Assembly: GCF_001953865.1 (NCBI RefSeq)
Contig: NZ_MQUQ01000004.1
Coordinates: forward strand, 403,009 to 467,008
From: Amycolatopsis coloradensis
Lineage (GTDB): Bacteria > Actinomycetota > Actinomycetes > Mycobacteriales > Pseudonocardiaceae
Direction: 5' to 3'
DNA length: 64,000 nt
Shown piece after piece: positions 1 through 9,203 of the stretch (positions within the stretch are counted from its first letter, which is position 1; every line of letters begins with the position of its first letter). A program made the position numbers and the translations under genes. Below the pieces are notes generated by a model, which was given only the letters and a program-made list of their open reading frames with translations, was not told the origin of the DNA and made no database searches.

Positions 1-1230
1 CGAATACACGTTCCGGGAGTTCAAGTCGATCACGCCGTCGCCGTCCCAGTCGTTCAGCTTGCCCTTGAAGGTGCCGAGGATGAACGCGTTGGTCATCGGG
101 CCGACTTCGGGATCGTGCAAGGTGGACAGCACGCCGTTGCCGGGGGTGAGCACCTCTTCCAGCGGCCTGCCCGCGATCCTGGACAGGTTCACGTGGCCCC
201 AGCCCTGGAAGCGGCCGCGCACGTACCGGATCGCGGCCTCCTCGCGTACCTGGAACTTCGGTTCGAGATGCCAGGTGCCGTACCGGGCGAAGCCGATGTT
301 GGCCTGCCGCACGCCCTGGCTCGGGTCGTCCGCGCGGCCCGACTTGAAGAAGGTCCTCGGCACAAGCGACTCGAAGAAGAAGTTGCCGCGGTCGCGCCTG
401 GTGCGGTCGGTGAAGCCGCGGAACAGATAGTTGTCACAGTGCGGCGAGCCGTCCTTGTGCAGCCCGGAGATCGTCTTGGCGATCACCAGCTGACGTTCGC
501 GGGTGCTCACGTTCGGGCAGGCGTGCGCCTGGCCGTAGATCCGGGCGAGTCCCTGCGGGGCCAGCGAGATCTTGCCCCAGTGCGTATTGCTCTCGTCCAG
601 CCGGACGTAGAGGTCGCAGTGGATGAGCAGGTAGATCGTCTCGTCGAAAGTGCGGCCCGGGGTGTAGAGGCCGGGCCTGCCGTCGAACGCCGGGTCCCCG
701 GTCTGCAGCTCGGAGATGAACAGCTTCGCCCACTCGGCGATCTCGGGGTCGTCGTCGGTGAGGAACTTCTGCAGGGTGGTCACCGCGGTGGCGCCACCGA
801 GCTTTTCGATGGCCCACAACGCATCCCAGCGCAGCTCGCGATTGGTGTCGGTGCGGGCGGCCTCCTCCAGCAGTTCGATCGCGTCGGCGTGGTCGCGGTC
901 GGCGTACTCGTAGAGCGCCTGTTCACGCATCACCGGGTCCGGATGCCGCAGGGCCTGCTCGCGCAGTTCCCCGTTGCTGCGGTTGTCCAGCCGGATGGCG
1001 ACCCGGTCGAGCGCGTACCCGAAATCACTGGCCCACGCGGCCGGATCCCCCGCGACGAAACGGGGATCGACGTTGCTCAACGTGGTGCGGTACGCGAAGT
1101 TGAGCGCGTCTCGCTGTTCCGTGCCCAGATCGTCCAGCAGGGCGGGCTCGGACGGGACGGCCTCGGCCCACGAACCGGGGCCGCGCTCCGTTACCAAGTC
1201 CGGGGACTTGTTGCAAAGATCGATAGCCAT
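1..1230 (-). CDS. HEAT-repeat protein, 3' end beyond the window (partial)
   Basis: The frame is open from an ATG at 1230 to the left edge without a stop, giving 410 residues of an incomplete protein. GGAAGG lies about 9 bases before the ATG. Roughly residues 95-170 form paired amphipathic helices (for example REQALRHPDP and EIAEWAKLFI) typical of HEAT repeats, which act as protein-binding scaffolds. The rest is rich in aromatic and charged residues and matches no family I know. At the edge, NDWDGDGVIDLN resembles a dockerin or EF-hand calcium loop. No signal peptide is visible. The gene is divergent from the kinase gene across about 230 bases. The HEAT call is fair; the function is unknown. 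Confidence 0.75.
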   Translation of the reverse strand, partial: MAIDLCNKSPDLVTERGPGSWAEAVPSEPALLDDLGTEQRDALNFAYRTTLSNVDPRFVAGDPAAWASDFGYALDRVAIRLDNRSNGELREQALRHPDPVMREQALYEYADRDHADAIELLEEAARTDTNRELRWDALWAIEKLGGATAVTTLQKFLTDDDPEIAEWAKLFISELQTGDPAFDGRPGLYTPGRTFDETIYLLIHCDLYVRLDESNTHWGKISLAPQGLARIYGQAHACPNVSTRERQLVIAKTISGLHKDGSPHCDNYLFRGFTDRTRRDRGNFFFESLVPRTFFKSGRADDPSQGVRQANIGFARYGTWHLEPKFQVREEAAIRYVRGRFQGWGHVNLSRIAGRPLEEVLTPGNGVLSTLHDPEVGPMTNAFILGTFKGKLNDWDGDGVIDLNSRNVYS

Positions 1231-1462
1231 CGCGGCAATCCTTCCCGTCTCCATGGATCGGTATCAGCAAAGTTAGGCGGCTACACCACGCCGCACCTTC
1301 TCGCAGGTTGCCGCTGTCCGTGTTCGCGCGAGTTCCCCCTGCCAGCAAGGAGGTCCGTCACTCGGACGGCGGTCGCCCCGGCGGCACCGCGCCGCCCACC
1401 ATTGAGGAACACTTCAGCTACGTAGAGCTTCCCTGCCATCCTTCAGCCGATGGGGGCGACCA

Positions 1463-2752
1463 GTGGGCACATTTCCGTCGACGGAGCCCGCGACGGTGGG
1501 CTGGGGAAGAATGCTGGGCCGGGCGGGGACCTGGGCGGGCACCGCCGCGCGGCACGGAACCGCCGGCGCGGCGGAGTCCTTACACCGCAGGCTGAACCGG
1601 AACGGCGGGCAGCCGGGGCGGGACAGGCTCACCACCATGCTCGTCGCCTTGGGACCGACGTTCGTCAAGGGCGGCCAGCTCCTCGGCACCCGCCAGGACC
1701 TGCTTCCGCCGCATCTGTGCGCGGCGCTCGGCCGCCTGCACGACCGCGTCAACCCGATGACCCGCGCACAGGCGGAGGAGGTGTGCACGCACGCGTACCG
1801 GGAAAGAACCTGGCCGTTCAAGGAATTCGACTGGACGCCGTCGGCGAGCGGCAGCATCGCCTGTGTCTACCGCGCACGGCTGCACGACGGCCGCGAGGTG
1901 GCGGTGAAGGTGCGCAGGCCGCGGATCCGCGAACGTATGCACGCCGATTTCGCCTTGCTGGGCAAGGGCGCCAGTGTGATCCAACGGGTGCCCGGCATGC
2001 GCAAGGTACCCGCCAGGCGGATGGTCGACCAGGTCGGTTTCGCGGTGCTGCGCCAGCTCGACCTCGACGCCGAGGCGGCCGCGCTGACCTCCCTGCGGGC
2101 CAACCTCACCGGGCTCGAGTACTTCCGGGTCCCGGAGCCACTCCCGGAAGCCTGCGGCGAGGGCGTGCTGGTGATGGAGTACCTCGAAGGACTCGGCCGG
2201 TTCGGCCCCGGCGAACTCACCAGGGAAGAACGGCGCGTACTGATCCGCAAGGTGCTGCACGGCGTGTACCAGATGCTCTTCCTCGACGGACTGGTGCACT
2301 GCGACATGCATCCGGGAAACCTTTATCTGACAAAGGATTCCGAGGTCGTCCTGCTGGACGCCGGATTCGTGGTGCACCTGGGCCCGGTGGTGCAGCGGCA
2401 GTTCGCAGAGTTCTTCCTGAACATGTCGATGGGCCGGGGCGAGGAATGCGCCGAGGTCGTGCTCCGGAGCAGCGAGTACGTGCCGCCGGACGCGGACCTC
2501 GACGGCTTCCGCGCCGGGATCGTGGAGCTGGTCACCGCCGCGCACCGGCGGACCGCGGGCCAGTTCCGGCTGGCGCCGTTCGCGACCAGACTGTTCGACC
2601 TGCAACGGCGATCCAACGTCGCCGCCGCGCCCGAGTTCGTGTTCCCGCTGGTCTCGCTGCTCGTACTGGAGGGGATGATCAACGAGTTCGATGTGGACGT
2701 CGATTTCCAGGCCGAGGCGATCCCGACCCTGCTCACCGCGTTGCGCACCTGA
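1463..2752 (+). CDS. ABC1/UbiB (ADCK)-family atypical kinase
   Basis: The 429-residue protein has the hallmarks of the UbiB/ABC1 protein-kinase-like family: the family-specific KGGQ near residue 69, VAVKVRRP as the lysine strand, HCDMHPGN near 280 as the catalytic loop and LDAGF near 298 in place of DFG. UbiB/ADCK proteins support quinone biosynthesis as ATPases; actinomycete members also occur near biosynthetic genes with unknown roles. No transmembrane C-terminus is obvious. The stop overlaps the next start as TGATG, so the two are probably translationally coupled. A later ATG is possible as the start. The family call is firm; the substrate is unknown. Confidence 0.88.
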   Translation: MGTFPSTEPATVGWGRMLGRAGTWAGTAARHGTAGAAESLHRRLNRNGGQPGRDRLTTMLVALGPTFVKGGQLLGTRQDLLPPHLCAALGRLHDRVNPMTRAQAEEVCTHAYRERTWPFKEFDWTPSASGSIACVYRARLHDGREVAVKVRRPRIRERMHADFALLGKGASVIQRVPGMRKVPARRMVDQVGFAVLRQLDLDAEAAALTSLRANLTGLEYFRVPEPLPEACGEGVLVMEYLEGLGRFGPGELTREERRVLIRKVLHGVYQMLFLDGLVHCDMHPGNLYLTKDSEVVLLDAGFVVHLGPVVQRQFAEFFLNMSMGRGEECAEVVLRSSEYVPPDADLDGFRAGIVELVTAAHRRTAGQFRLAPFATRLFDLQRRSNVAAAPEFVFPLVSLLVLEGMINEFDVDVDFQAEAIPTLLTALRT

Positions 2753-3927
2753 TGCCCGCCTTCCTCCCGCGGCGGATCCCGGTGCCGCCAGGGGAGTTCC
2801 GCCGCCGCTGCTGGCATCTCGTCGGGCCGGACACGCACCCGGTCGCGGCCGAACTCCGCGCCCGGTCGGCACCACCCGGTTCCGCCGGCGGCACGGCGAT
2901 CCTGCTCGGCGCCGAGTTCGGCTGGGAGGACAACGCGAGACTGCTCGACGGGATCGCCGCTGCCCGCCGTGACGGCGGACGGCTGGCGCTGGTGCACCTC
3001 GGCGCGGGTGGCGCCAGCCTGCTGCGAGCGGCGGCCAAGGAGGATTCAGCGCTCGACGTCCGATGCGTGGAGCTTTCCGCCGAACCGTCCACTCGGGCGA
3101 TCCGGGTCGCGGTCTCACTGCTCAACTCCGAGGGCGCGCTCCCCTCTCTCGCGCAGGTGGGCGACGACGGCCGGATCACCACCACCGCCTGGTGCCCGGC
3201 CGAGCTGCCGCCACTCCGCGCGGAAGATGCCCGGCCGGGCCGCTCGGTCGTGGTCACCGGCGGCCTCGGCGGCCTGGGACTGCGCGCGGCCGTCGTACTG
3301 TCCAAAGTGTACGGACTGCACCCGATCCTGATCGACGTCCTCGAACCAGCGCGGCTGCCGCCGTCCTCCGCCAGGCACCTGTCCGGACTGTGCGCGACCG
3401 TGCTCACCGCGGACGTCACCGACCGTCACGGGATCGCGCGCCTACTGTCCACGACGGACGCTCCTCCGGTCGGCGCCGTGGTGCACTGCGCCGGGCTGCT
3501 CACCGGAGGCCCGGTCGCGACCACGACCACCACGGCGCTCGTCCGCGCACAGCAGGTGAAAGTAGCCGGCCTCGAAGCCGTGCTCGCCGCGATCGACCCG
3601 GCCGGACTGCGGCAGCTGATAACTTTCGGCTCCATCACCGCCGAGGAACCACACCGCAGCCTCGGCGGTTACGGGCTGGCCAACGAACTCCTGCGCAGAT
3701 CCACCCTCCGTGCCGCGGCCGGCCTCCCCCGATGTTCGACCGTGGCGGCCCAGTGGTCACTGTGGAGCGGCGCGGGAATGGCACAGCAGGCGGGCGCGAT
3801 CCAGCAGGCGCGGCGAATGGGCATGACCCCGTTGCCGCTGCGCGCGGGCATGCACGCTCTCGTGCGCTTGTTCGGCTGGCCACCGGGGCCCGCCGATGCC
3901 GCACCCGTCCTCCTTTACGGCGGCTGA
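2752..3927 (+). CDS. Free-standing PKS-type ketoreductase (SDR, KR domain)
   Basis: The 391-residue protein looks like an excised ketoreductase domain of a modular polyketide synthase. The first 160 residues resemble the catalytically silent structural half (WHLVGPDTHPVAAELR at the start). The second half has a Rossmann NADPH loop TGGLGGLG near residue 170, HCAGLL, a serine in TFGSI near 293 and the catalytic pair Tyr307 and Asn311 in GGYGLANE. It starts on the stop codon of the kinase gene. No ACP or KS is nearby, so it would have to act in trans or on a non-PKS substrate. A long hairpin follows downstream. Confidence 0.85.
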   Translation: MPAFLPRRIPVPPGEFRRRCWHLVGPDTHPVAAELRARSAPPGSAGGTAILLGAEFGWEDNARLLDGIAAARRDGGRLALVHLGAGGASLLRAAAKEDSALDVRCVELSAEPSTRAIRVAVSLLNSEGALPSLAQVGDDGRITTTAWCPAELPPLRAEDARPGRSVVVTGGLGGLGLRAAVVLSKVYGLHPILIDVLEPARLPPSSARHLSGLCATVLTADVTDRHGIARLLSTTDAPPVGAVVHCAGLLTGGPVATTTTTALVRAQQVKVAGLEAVLAAIDPAGLRQLITFGSITAEEPHRSLGGYGLANELLRRSTLRAAAGLPRCSTVAAQWSLWSGAGMAQQAGAIQQARRMGMTPLPLRAGMHALVRLFGWPPGPADAAPVLLYGG

Positions 3928-4056
3928 AGTGGCGTGCGACCCCGATCCTGAGGTCCGTGAAGGCGTCTCTGGGCGGCTCCTCAGGCTCACTAACCGTCCA
4001 CTGAGGACACAAGTCAAGGCGAAATGTCCGCTTACATCTAGTTGACCGTATCCTGA

Positions 4057-4113
4057 AGTACATGAAGGCCCCCTTCCTTGCGTCTAGCGCAAGGAAGGGG
4101 GCCTTCATGTACT
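4057..4113. terminator. Perfect 26-bp-stem hairpin between convergent genes
   Basis: Positions 4057-4082 and 4088-4113 are exact reverse complements around a 5-base loop. The arm contains GAAGGCCCCCTTCCTTGCG. It sits between two converging genes and probably works as a bidirectional terminator. It may also belong to a dispersed hairpin family of this lineage. The 129 bases before it (3928-4056) show no gene. Confidence 0.7.
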
Positions 4114-4158
4114 TGACTGGTGAAGGATACTCAACGCCCCTCCGACGCTCCCCCAGGC

Positions 4159-4869
4159 TCAGCGGGTGCGGGAGAGCGGGGGCTTCGCGGACAGGCCGAT
4201 GAGCCGGGTGCAGCGCTGTACCGCGTCCGGATCCCCGTCGATCTTGAGCGCGCCCGCGACGAGCGCGTCGAACGGGCTGAGCATCTGCGCGCCGATCCGG
4301 ATGAAGGTGGCCGCGGTGGTGCCGACCACCATGACCGGATCCGTCGCGGCGCCGCGGGCGGCGGTCGCCTTCCCGGAGCGCACGGCGATGTGGAACACCT
4401 CGTCGTCCACCCGGAACTCGTAGCTCTCGTCCACTTCGGGCACTTCGGCGGGGTCGATCATCGCCTGCACGGCGAGGAAACCCCACGCCGACCGGCTGGC
4501 CCCGTTCACGGCGTCGTCCTCGGTGAGGAACTGCATCCCCCATTTCGCCAGGCCGAGGATGGACGGCAGCAGCGACGTGCCGAGTCCGGTGAGCAGGTAT
4601 CGCTTGCCACGGCCGTCCTCCGGCACCGGCTCGGTCCGCACCAGGCCGTGTTCGGCCAGCAGCCGCAGCCGGTCGGTGAGCAGGTTGGGGCCGATCCCCG
4701 GCAGGTTCTCGCTCATCTCGTTGAACCGGACCGGCCCGATCAGCAGTTCGCGCAGGATCAGCAGGGTCCAGCGTTCGCCGATGACGTCGAGCGCCGCGGC
4801 GAGTCCGCAGAACTGGCCGTAGTAGCGCTTCTCCGCCAAGTACCGTTCACCCGACCCAGGTTTGACCAC
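4159..4869 (-). CDS. HxlR-family regulator with C-terminal SCP2-like domain
   Basis: Residues about 15-110 carry an HxlR/MarR-like winged helix (CGLAAALDVIGERWTLLILR, then FNEMSENLPGIGPNLLTDRL). Residues about 140-230 resemble an SCP2 sterol/lipid-binding domain (FRVDDEVFHIAVRSGKA, LKIDGDPDAV). Such fusions suggest a DNA-binding regulator that senses a hydrophobic ligand. The GTG at 4869 has no Shine-Dalgarno sequence; a TTG ten codons later or leaderless translation are alternatives. It converges on the ketoreductase gene. The target is not identified. Confidence 0.82.
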   Translation of the reverse strand: MVKPGSGERYLAEKRYYGQFCGLAAALDVIGERWTLLILRELLIGPVRFNEMSENLPGIGPNLLTDRLRLLAEHGLVRTEPVPEDGRGKRYLLTGLGTSLLPSILGLAKWGMQFLTEDDAVNGASRSAWGFLAVQAMIDPAEVPEVDESYEFRVDDEVFHIAVRSGKATAARGAATDPVMVVGTTAATFIRIGAQMLSPFDALVAGALKIDGDPDAVQRCTRLIGLSAKPPLSRTR

Positions 4870-4943
4870 ACGAATTCATAGTGAGTCTGGACAGGAATTC
4901 TACGCCCGGCGGGCACACGTGAGCGGGAACCGGCGAAGAAATG

Positions 4944-5810
4944 TTACGAGCGCGGAGAGCGCTGCCGGGGCATCGGGGTTTCCCGCAGCTGCGCGGCCAC
5001 CACCAGCGGCAGCGCCAGCACCATCGGCGGATCGAGTTGCCGCCGCGGCCGGACCCGCAGGGTGAACGCCGAGTGCGTGAGCGCCACCCCGCCGGAAATG
5101 CGCACCGGTACCCGGCTCGCGGCGAAGTAGCCCCGGTCCAGTTCGTCGACCATCGCCTCGGCCACGGTGACGGACGGCGGGAAGCACATCGCCAGCGGGT
5201 AGTACTCGCCGTCCGGCAGGCCACCGAACACCGCCATCCCCGGCACCTCCGGGATCGCGCACGCGGCGGGTGCCTCCTGGGGGATGCCGGAGGAGAACAG
5301 GCCGACCACGGCGAACGCGTCCACACCCTCCCCGCCGGTGATCGTCCCGGTCAGCTGCACCGGGTCCGGTTCGACCAGCACGGACCGGAGATCGGCCAGC
5401 ACGGCCGCGAACGGCTGATCGGACCACGCGGTGACCAGCGCGCGGAACCGGCGCGGGGGCACCCCGACCAGCCGGGTGAACTGCGAGGTGAACGTGCCGA
5501 GGCTGGAATAGCCGACCTGCATGCAGATGTCGGTGACGTTCACCGAACTGTAGGCGAGCATCCGCTTCGCCTCCGCCATCCGCCACGCCGCGAGATACCT
5601 TGCCGGGGTGGACGCGGTCATCTGCCGGAACACCCGGTGGAAGTGGAACGGGCTCAGCAGCGCGGACTGCGCGAGGTCGCGCAGGGAAAGCTCGTCACCG
5701 ACGTTCTCCCGCATCATCCGCACCGAGCGCAAGACCGCTTCGATCCGGTCCTCCGCGGTCTGGTCGGTGGCACAGCCTGCCGACTCCAGTGGAACCCGCT
5801 CACCATTCAT
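4944..5810 (-). CDS. AraC-family transcriptional regulator with GyrI-like effector domain
   Basis: With the ATG at 5810 the protein is 288 residues; the frame is open further upstream but would run into the preceding gene. Residues about 20-115 hold two helix-turn-helix motifs (LSLRDLAQSALLSPFHFHRV and VTDICMQVGYSSLGTFTSQF). The rest has the strand-rich look of a GyrI-like ligand domain (FAVVGLFSSGIPQE, GMAVFGGLPDGEYYPLAM). It lies 56 bases after the SRPBCC gene on the same strand and is probably cotranscribed with it. Confidence 0.85.
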   Translation of the reverse strand: MNGERVPLESAGCATDQTAEDRIEAVLRSVRMMRENVGDELSLRDLAQSALLSPFHFHRVFRQMTASTPARYLAAWRMAEAKRMLAYSSVNVTDICMQVGYSSLGTFTSQFTRLVGVPPRRFRALVTAWSDQPFAAVLADLRSVLVEPDPVQLTGTITGGEGVDAFAVVGLFSSGIPQEAPAACAIPEVPGMAVFGGLPDGEYYPLAMCFPPSVTVAEAMVDELDRGYFAASRVPVRISGGVALTHSAFTLRVRPRRQLDPPMVLALPLVVAAQLRETPMPRQRSPRS

Positions 5811-5866
5811 GGAGAATCCCCCATTCGTCTCTCCCGCCCGGGGCGCGGGCGTCGATGGTGCCGGTG

Positions 5867-6700
5867 TCAACGGACTTCGGCGAGGCCACGAGCCTGGTCG
5901 AGCGCGGCCACCCAGGCCGCGGTGAACCGGCGGCGCAGCAGCAGCGCCCGCCGGTCGGGGAGTTCGAGCGCGCGCCAGCCGCTGTGGGAGAAGGAAAGCC
6001 GCTTCCCCGTCGCGGTGACCCGGCACCGGGTGCGGGCGGCCGCGCCGGGGATCTCGACCGAGAACCGCAGGCCGCCCGGTTCCTCGCTCCAGTCGTCCAC
6101 TCGGAACCGGCGCGGCCCCTCGTCGTCGACGATGAAGAACCAGCGCGGGGCGAATCCGTCGCTCGCGATCGGCAACCAGCGCACCAGGGCGTCGCGGTGC
6201 AGGGCGGCACCGGCGAACGAGGGCAGGTCGACCGAACCGTCGATGTCGTCACGCCATGCGTACCGGCTGGATTCGCCGGTGGCGAGATAACGCGCCAGTC
6301 GCCGGAAGAAATCCGTCCAGCCGGTCAGCAGTTCATCCGATTCCGCCGGGGTCCGGTGCGGGTCACGGTCCTCGACGGCGATTTCGGTGCCGTCCGGCAG
6401 CACCTTCGCCGTCCAGCGGATCCTCGCGATCGGCGAGAGCCCGAGAAAACGCCATTCGAAATCGATCACCCGGCACTCGACGACCTCGTGGGTGAGCACT
6501 TCGAAGAAATCGCCGTCACCGAATTCGATCCTGTCCCGTCTGCCCGGCAGCCACGGCTCGCCGATTTCACCGAACCAGTGCGCCAGCCGCATGGGATCGG
6601 CCAGCGCGAGCCAAGCCTTCTCGACCGGCACGGTGACCTTGAGCCCGACCCGGACAATTCCCGGTCCCACCACCGAACACTCCAGTCCCGGATCGTTCAC
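5867..6700 (-). CDS. Tandem SRPBCC (AHSA1/START-like) domain protein
   Basis: The 277-residue protein contains two SRPBCC-like halves. The first starts with VTVPVEKAWLALADPMRLAHWF and WLPGRRDRIEF, the usual AHSA1 entry motif; the second starts near residue 160 (LHRDALVRWLPI). SRPBCC folds bind hydrophobic ligands or assist enzymes. The GTG start is preceded by GGGAGG at good spacing. It is upstream of, and likely cotranscribed with, the AraC regulator. The ligand is unknown. Confidence 0.75.
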   Translation of the reverse strand: MNDPGLECSVVGPGIVRVGLKVTVPVEKAWLALADPMRLAHWFGEIGEPWLPGRRDRIEFGDGDFFEVLTHEVVECRVIDFEWRFLGLSPIARIRWTAKVLPDGTEIAVEDRDPHRTPAESDELLTGWTDFFRRLARYLATGESSRYAWRDDIDGSVDLPSFAGAALHRDALVRWLPIASDGFAPRWFFIVDDEGPRRFRVDDWSEEPGGLRFSVEIPGAAARTRCRVTATGKRLSFSHSGWRALELPDRRALLLRRRFTAAWVAALDQARGLAEVR

Positions 6701-6821
6701 TTCGACCTCCCCGGCGGCCTCTCGCTGAAACGATCAGAAAACCATATGTTCCGTTAGCATCCTACTGGCCGAACCTGATCGGTACCATCACTCATCCATA
6801 CGAATCACCAGGTGACGGTGA

Positions 6822-7952
6822 TCATTCTCCCGACTTTGGATGAAATGTGAACAAACGTTCCAACTGCCGCAACTGCGCGCGTTCCGGAGCGGCGCTCATC
6901 AGCTTTTCCCGCAACAGGCACGCCAGCGGATTGCGCCAGCCACCGATCCTGGCGAGCATCCGGGCCTGAGACCAGGCGGCACGAGCACGGCGTCGCCTGC
7001 GCCGTTCGTACTCCATCAACGCCGGCTCGATCCCCGCGCCGCCATCGAGACAATCGGCGAGCACCGCGGCGTCCTCGAACGCCTGCGAGGTGCCCTGCCC
7101 CATGTTCGGCATACTCGGATGCGCCGCGTCTCCCGCCAGCACCACCCTGGCCGCACTCCACGCGCGCAGTGGCTCGCTGTCGTAGATATCGGTCGCGGTG
7201 ATCTCTTCGCTCTCGGTCGCGGCCAGCAATTCCGGAATCGGCGCATGCCAGTTCTCGAAGAAACCGGGCGGCCTCGATTCGCTCGCACCTTCGACGGCGG
7301 GTGCCGAAGCGAACCAGTAAACCCGGCCGGCGGGCAGCCGCCAGATCCCGAATTGGTTCGGGCCGCCCATCGAGAGCACCCCGGGAAACGGCGGCAGCTC
7401 GAATTCGATCGTCGCACGCCAGACCGTGAAACCGGCGTAGCGGAGCGGCTCGGCCAGCCCGATGCCCGCCCGCACCGAAGACCGGATACCGTCGGCGCCG
7501 ACCACCAGGTCCGCGCGTGCTTCGGTGCCGTCGGCGAATTCGGCCACCGCGCGCCCGGCTTCCGTGCGCACACCGACGCAGCGGGCGCCGAAGACCGGGC
7601 GTTCGCCGAGCACTCCCGTGAGCGCGTCGAGCAAATCCTTGCGGTGCATACCCGCACCGCGTCCGCCGATCGTGTCCATGACCGGTCCGGACACCTCGTA
7701 GAGGGACCGGCCCGTCTTCGACCGCATCGACGTACCCGGCGCCGGCAACGCGCCCGCGCGCACCGCCGCCCCGGCGCCGATCGCGTCCAGCGCGCGAAGA
7801 CCGTTGGGCCACAAGGTAAGCCCGTTCCCGGATCGCGGCTCGGCCGCTCGCTCGCGGACCTCGACCCCGAATCCGGCCCGGCGCAGCGCGATCGCGGTGG
7901 CGAGCCCGGCGGGCCCGGCTCCGATGACCATCGCGGTGCGGTCCTGTGTCAC
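6822..7952 (-). CDS. FAD-dependent monooxygenase (PHBH fold)
   Basis: The 376-residue protein has the N-terminal FAD motif VIGAGPAGLATAIALRRAG, an RADLVVGADG segment (DG motif) in the middle and VVLAGDAAHPSMPNMGQG (GD motif) near residue 280, the three signatures of class A flavoprotein hydroxylases. GAGGAG lies 7 bases before the GTG start. These enzymes use NAD(P)H and oxygen to hydroxylate aromatic or polyketide substrates. It is divergent from an ABC exporter of the DrrAB type, so drug modification plus efflux is plausible but not shown. Confidence 0.88.
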   Translation of the reverse strand: MTQDRTAMVIGAGPAGLATAIALRRAGFGVEVRERAAEPRSGNGLTLWPNGLRALDAIGAGAAVRAGALPAPGTSMRSKTGRSLYEVSGPVMDTIGGRGAGMHRKDLLDALTGVLGERPVFGARCVGVRTEAGRAVAEFADGTEARADLVVGADGIRSSVRAGIGLAEPLRYAGFTVWRATIEFELPPFPGVLSMGGPNQFGIWRLPAGRVYWFASAPAVEGASESRPPGFFENWHAPIPELLAATESEEITATDIYDSEPLRAWSAARVVLAGDAAHPSMPNMGQGTSQAFEDAAVLADCLDGGAGIEPALMEYERRRRRRARAAWSQARMLARIGGWRNPLACLLREKLMSAAPERAQLRQLERLFTFHPKSGE

Positions 7953-8222
7953 GAAAATTCTCCTCGCGCCACGACGAAGCTAAGACCACCCATCCGGGTA
8001 ACGCTTCTCTCCCATTGCTGGAGAGAAAAAGACCGGAACAGCAACCTCGAAGAAGTTTCGAACGGAGGGTTCCGGATCACTTCGCCGACGCCGGAAAAGA
8101 TCGTTTTTGCCACTCAGGGGGCGGCTGTGCCGCACGATCCGGTTTCGGTACCTTGGTCATCCGCGTAGCGAGCCGGTTACTCAACGCTGAAGGCCCGCGT
8201 CGATTATTTTGGGAGTTTCGCC

Positions 8223-9203
8223 TTGTCTTCGAATACCGCTCTCGCGATAGAAACCACCGGACTGCTGAAGAAATTCGGCGACACCACCGCCGTGGACGGG
8301 GTCGACCTGGCCGTCCGGCCCGGAGTGGTGCACGGCCTGCTCGGCCCGAACGGCGCCGGCAAGACCACCACCATCAGGATGCTCGCCACCCTGCTGCGCC
8401 CAGACGCCGGTGCGGCACGGGTCTTCGGCCACGACGTGGCGACCGAACCGGACGCCGTGCGCAGTCGGGTCAGCCTCACCGGCCAGTTCGCCTCCGTGGA
8501 CGAGAACATCAGCGGCTACGAGAACCTGGTGCTGGTGGCGAGACTGCTCGGGCATTCCAGGGCGGCGGCCAAGGCAAGGGCGACCGAACTGATCGAGGCG
8601 TTCGACCTCACCGAGGCCGCGGGCAAGCAGGCGGCCAAGTACTCCGGTGGCATGCGCCGCAGGCTCGACATCGCGGCGAGCATCGTGGTCACCCCGGACC
8701 TGCTCTTCCTCGACGAGCCGACGGCGGGACTGGATCCGCGCAGCCGCAACCAGGTGTGGCATATCGTCCGTGAACTGGTCCGGGCCGGTACCACGATCCT
8801 GCTCACCACCCAGTACCTCGACGAGGCCGACCAACTCGCCGACCGCATCGCGGTGCTCGACCACGGCAGGACGATCGCGGAGGGCACCAGCGCCGAGCTG
8901 AAGTCCTCGCTCGGGTCCGGCGCGCTGCGGGTGCGGCTGAAGAACGAGGGCGACCGCGCCGAGGCCAAACGGCTGCTCGACATCGCGCTCGGCGTGCCGA
9001 TCATCCTCGACAACGAGCCCACAGCCCTGTCCGCGCAGGTGCCGGACCCGGACCGGGTGGCGCCCGCGCTGGCGATCCTGTCCAGCTCGGGAATCTCGGT
9101 CTCGGACTTCTCACTGGGCCAGCCGAGCCTCGACGAGGTGTTCCTCGCCCTCACCGGCCATCCCGCCGAAGACGACTCCGACAAGGAAGAGGCAGTCCGA
9201 TGA
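8223..9203 (+). CDS. ABC transporter ATP-binding protein, DrrA (daunorubicin-resistance) type
   Basis: The 326-residue protein has Walker [10 protein letters not shown], signature [10 protein letters not shown], Walker [13 protein letters not shown] and the H-loop replaced by Gln in [10 protein letters not shown], a known trait of DrrA-type ATPases. The C-terminal 90 residues match the DrrA-specific extension. The start is TTG with GGGAG about 9 bases before it. It overlaps the permease gene as ATGA. The pair should export a hydrophobic compound. Confidence 0.93.
   Translation: MSSNTALAIETTGLLKKFGDTTAVDGVDLAVRPGVVHGLLGPNGAGKTTTIRMLATLLRPDAGAARVFGHDVATEPDAVRSRVSLTGQFASVDENISGYENLVLVARLLGHSRAAAKARATELIEAFDLTEAAGKQAAKYSGGMRRRLDIAASIVVTPDLLFLDEPTAGLDPRSRNQVWHIVRELVRAGTTILLTTQYLDEADQLADRIAVLDHGRTIAEGTSAELKSSLGSGALRVRLKNEGDRAEAKRLLDIALGVPIILDNEPTALSAQVPDPDRVAPALAILSSSGISVSDFSLGQPSLDEVFLALTGHPAEDDSDKEEAVR

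Noticed and set aside
115-1425. 436-residue plus-strand frame
   Set aside because: It runs opposite the HEAT-repeat gene, has no ribosome-binding site and an Arg/Gly/Val-rich composition typical of antisense shadows in high-G+C DNA.
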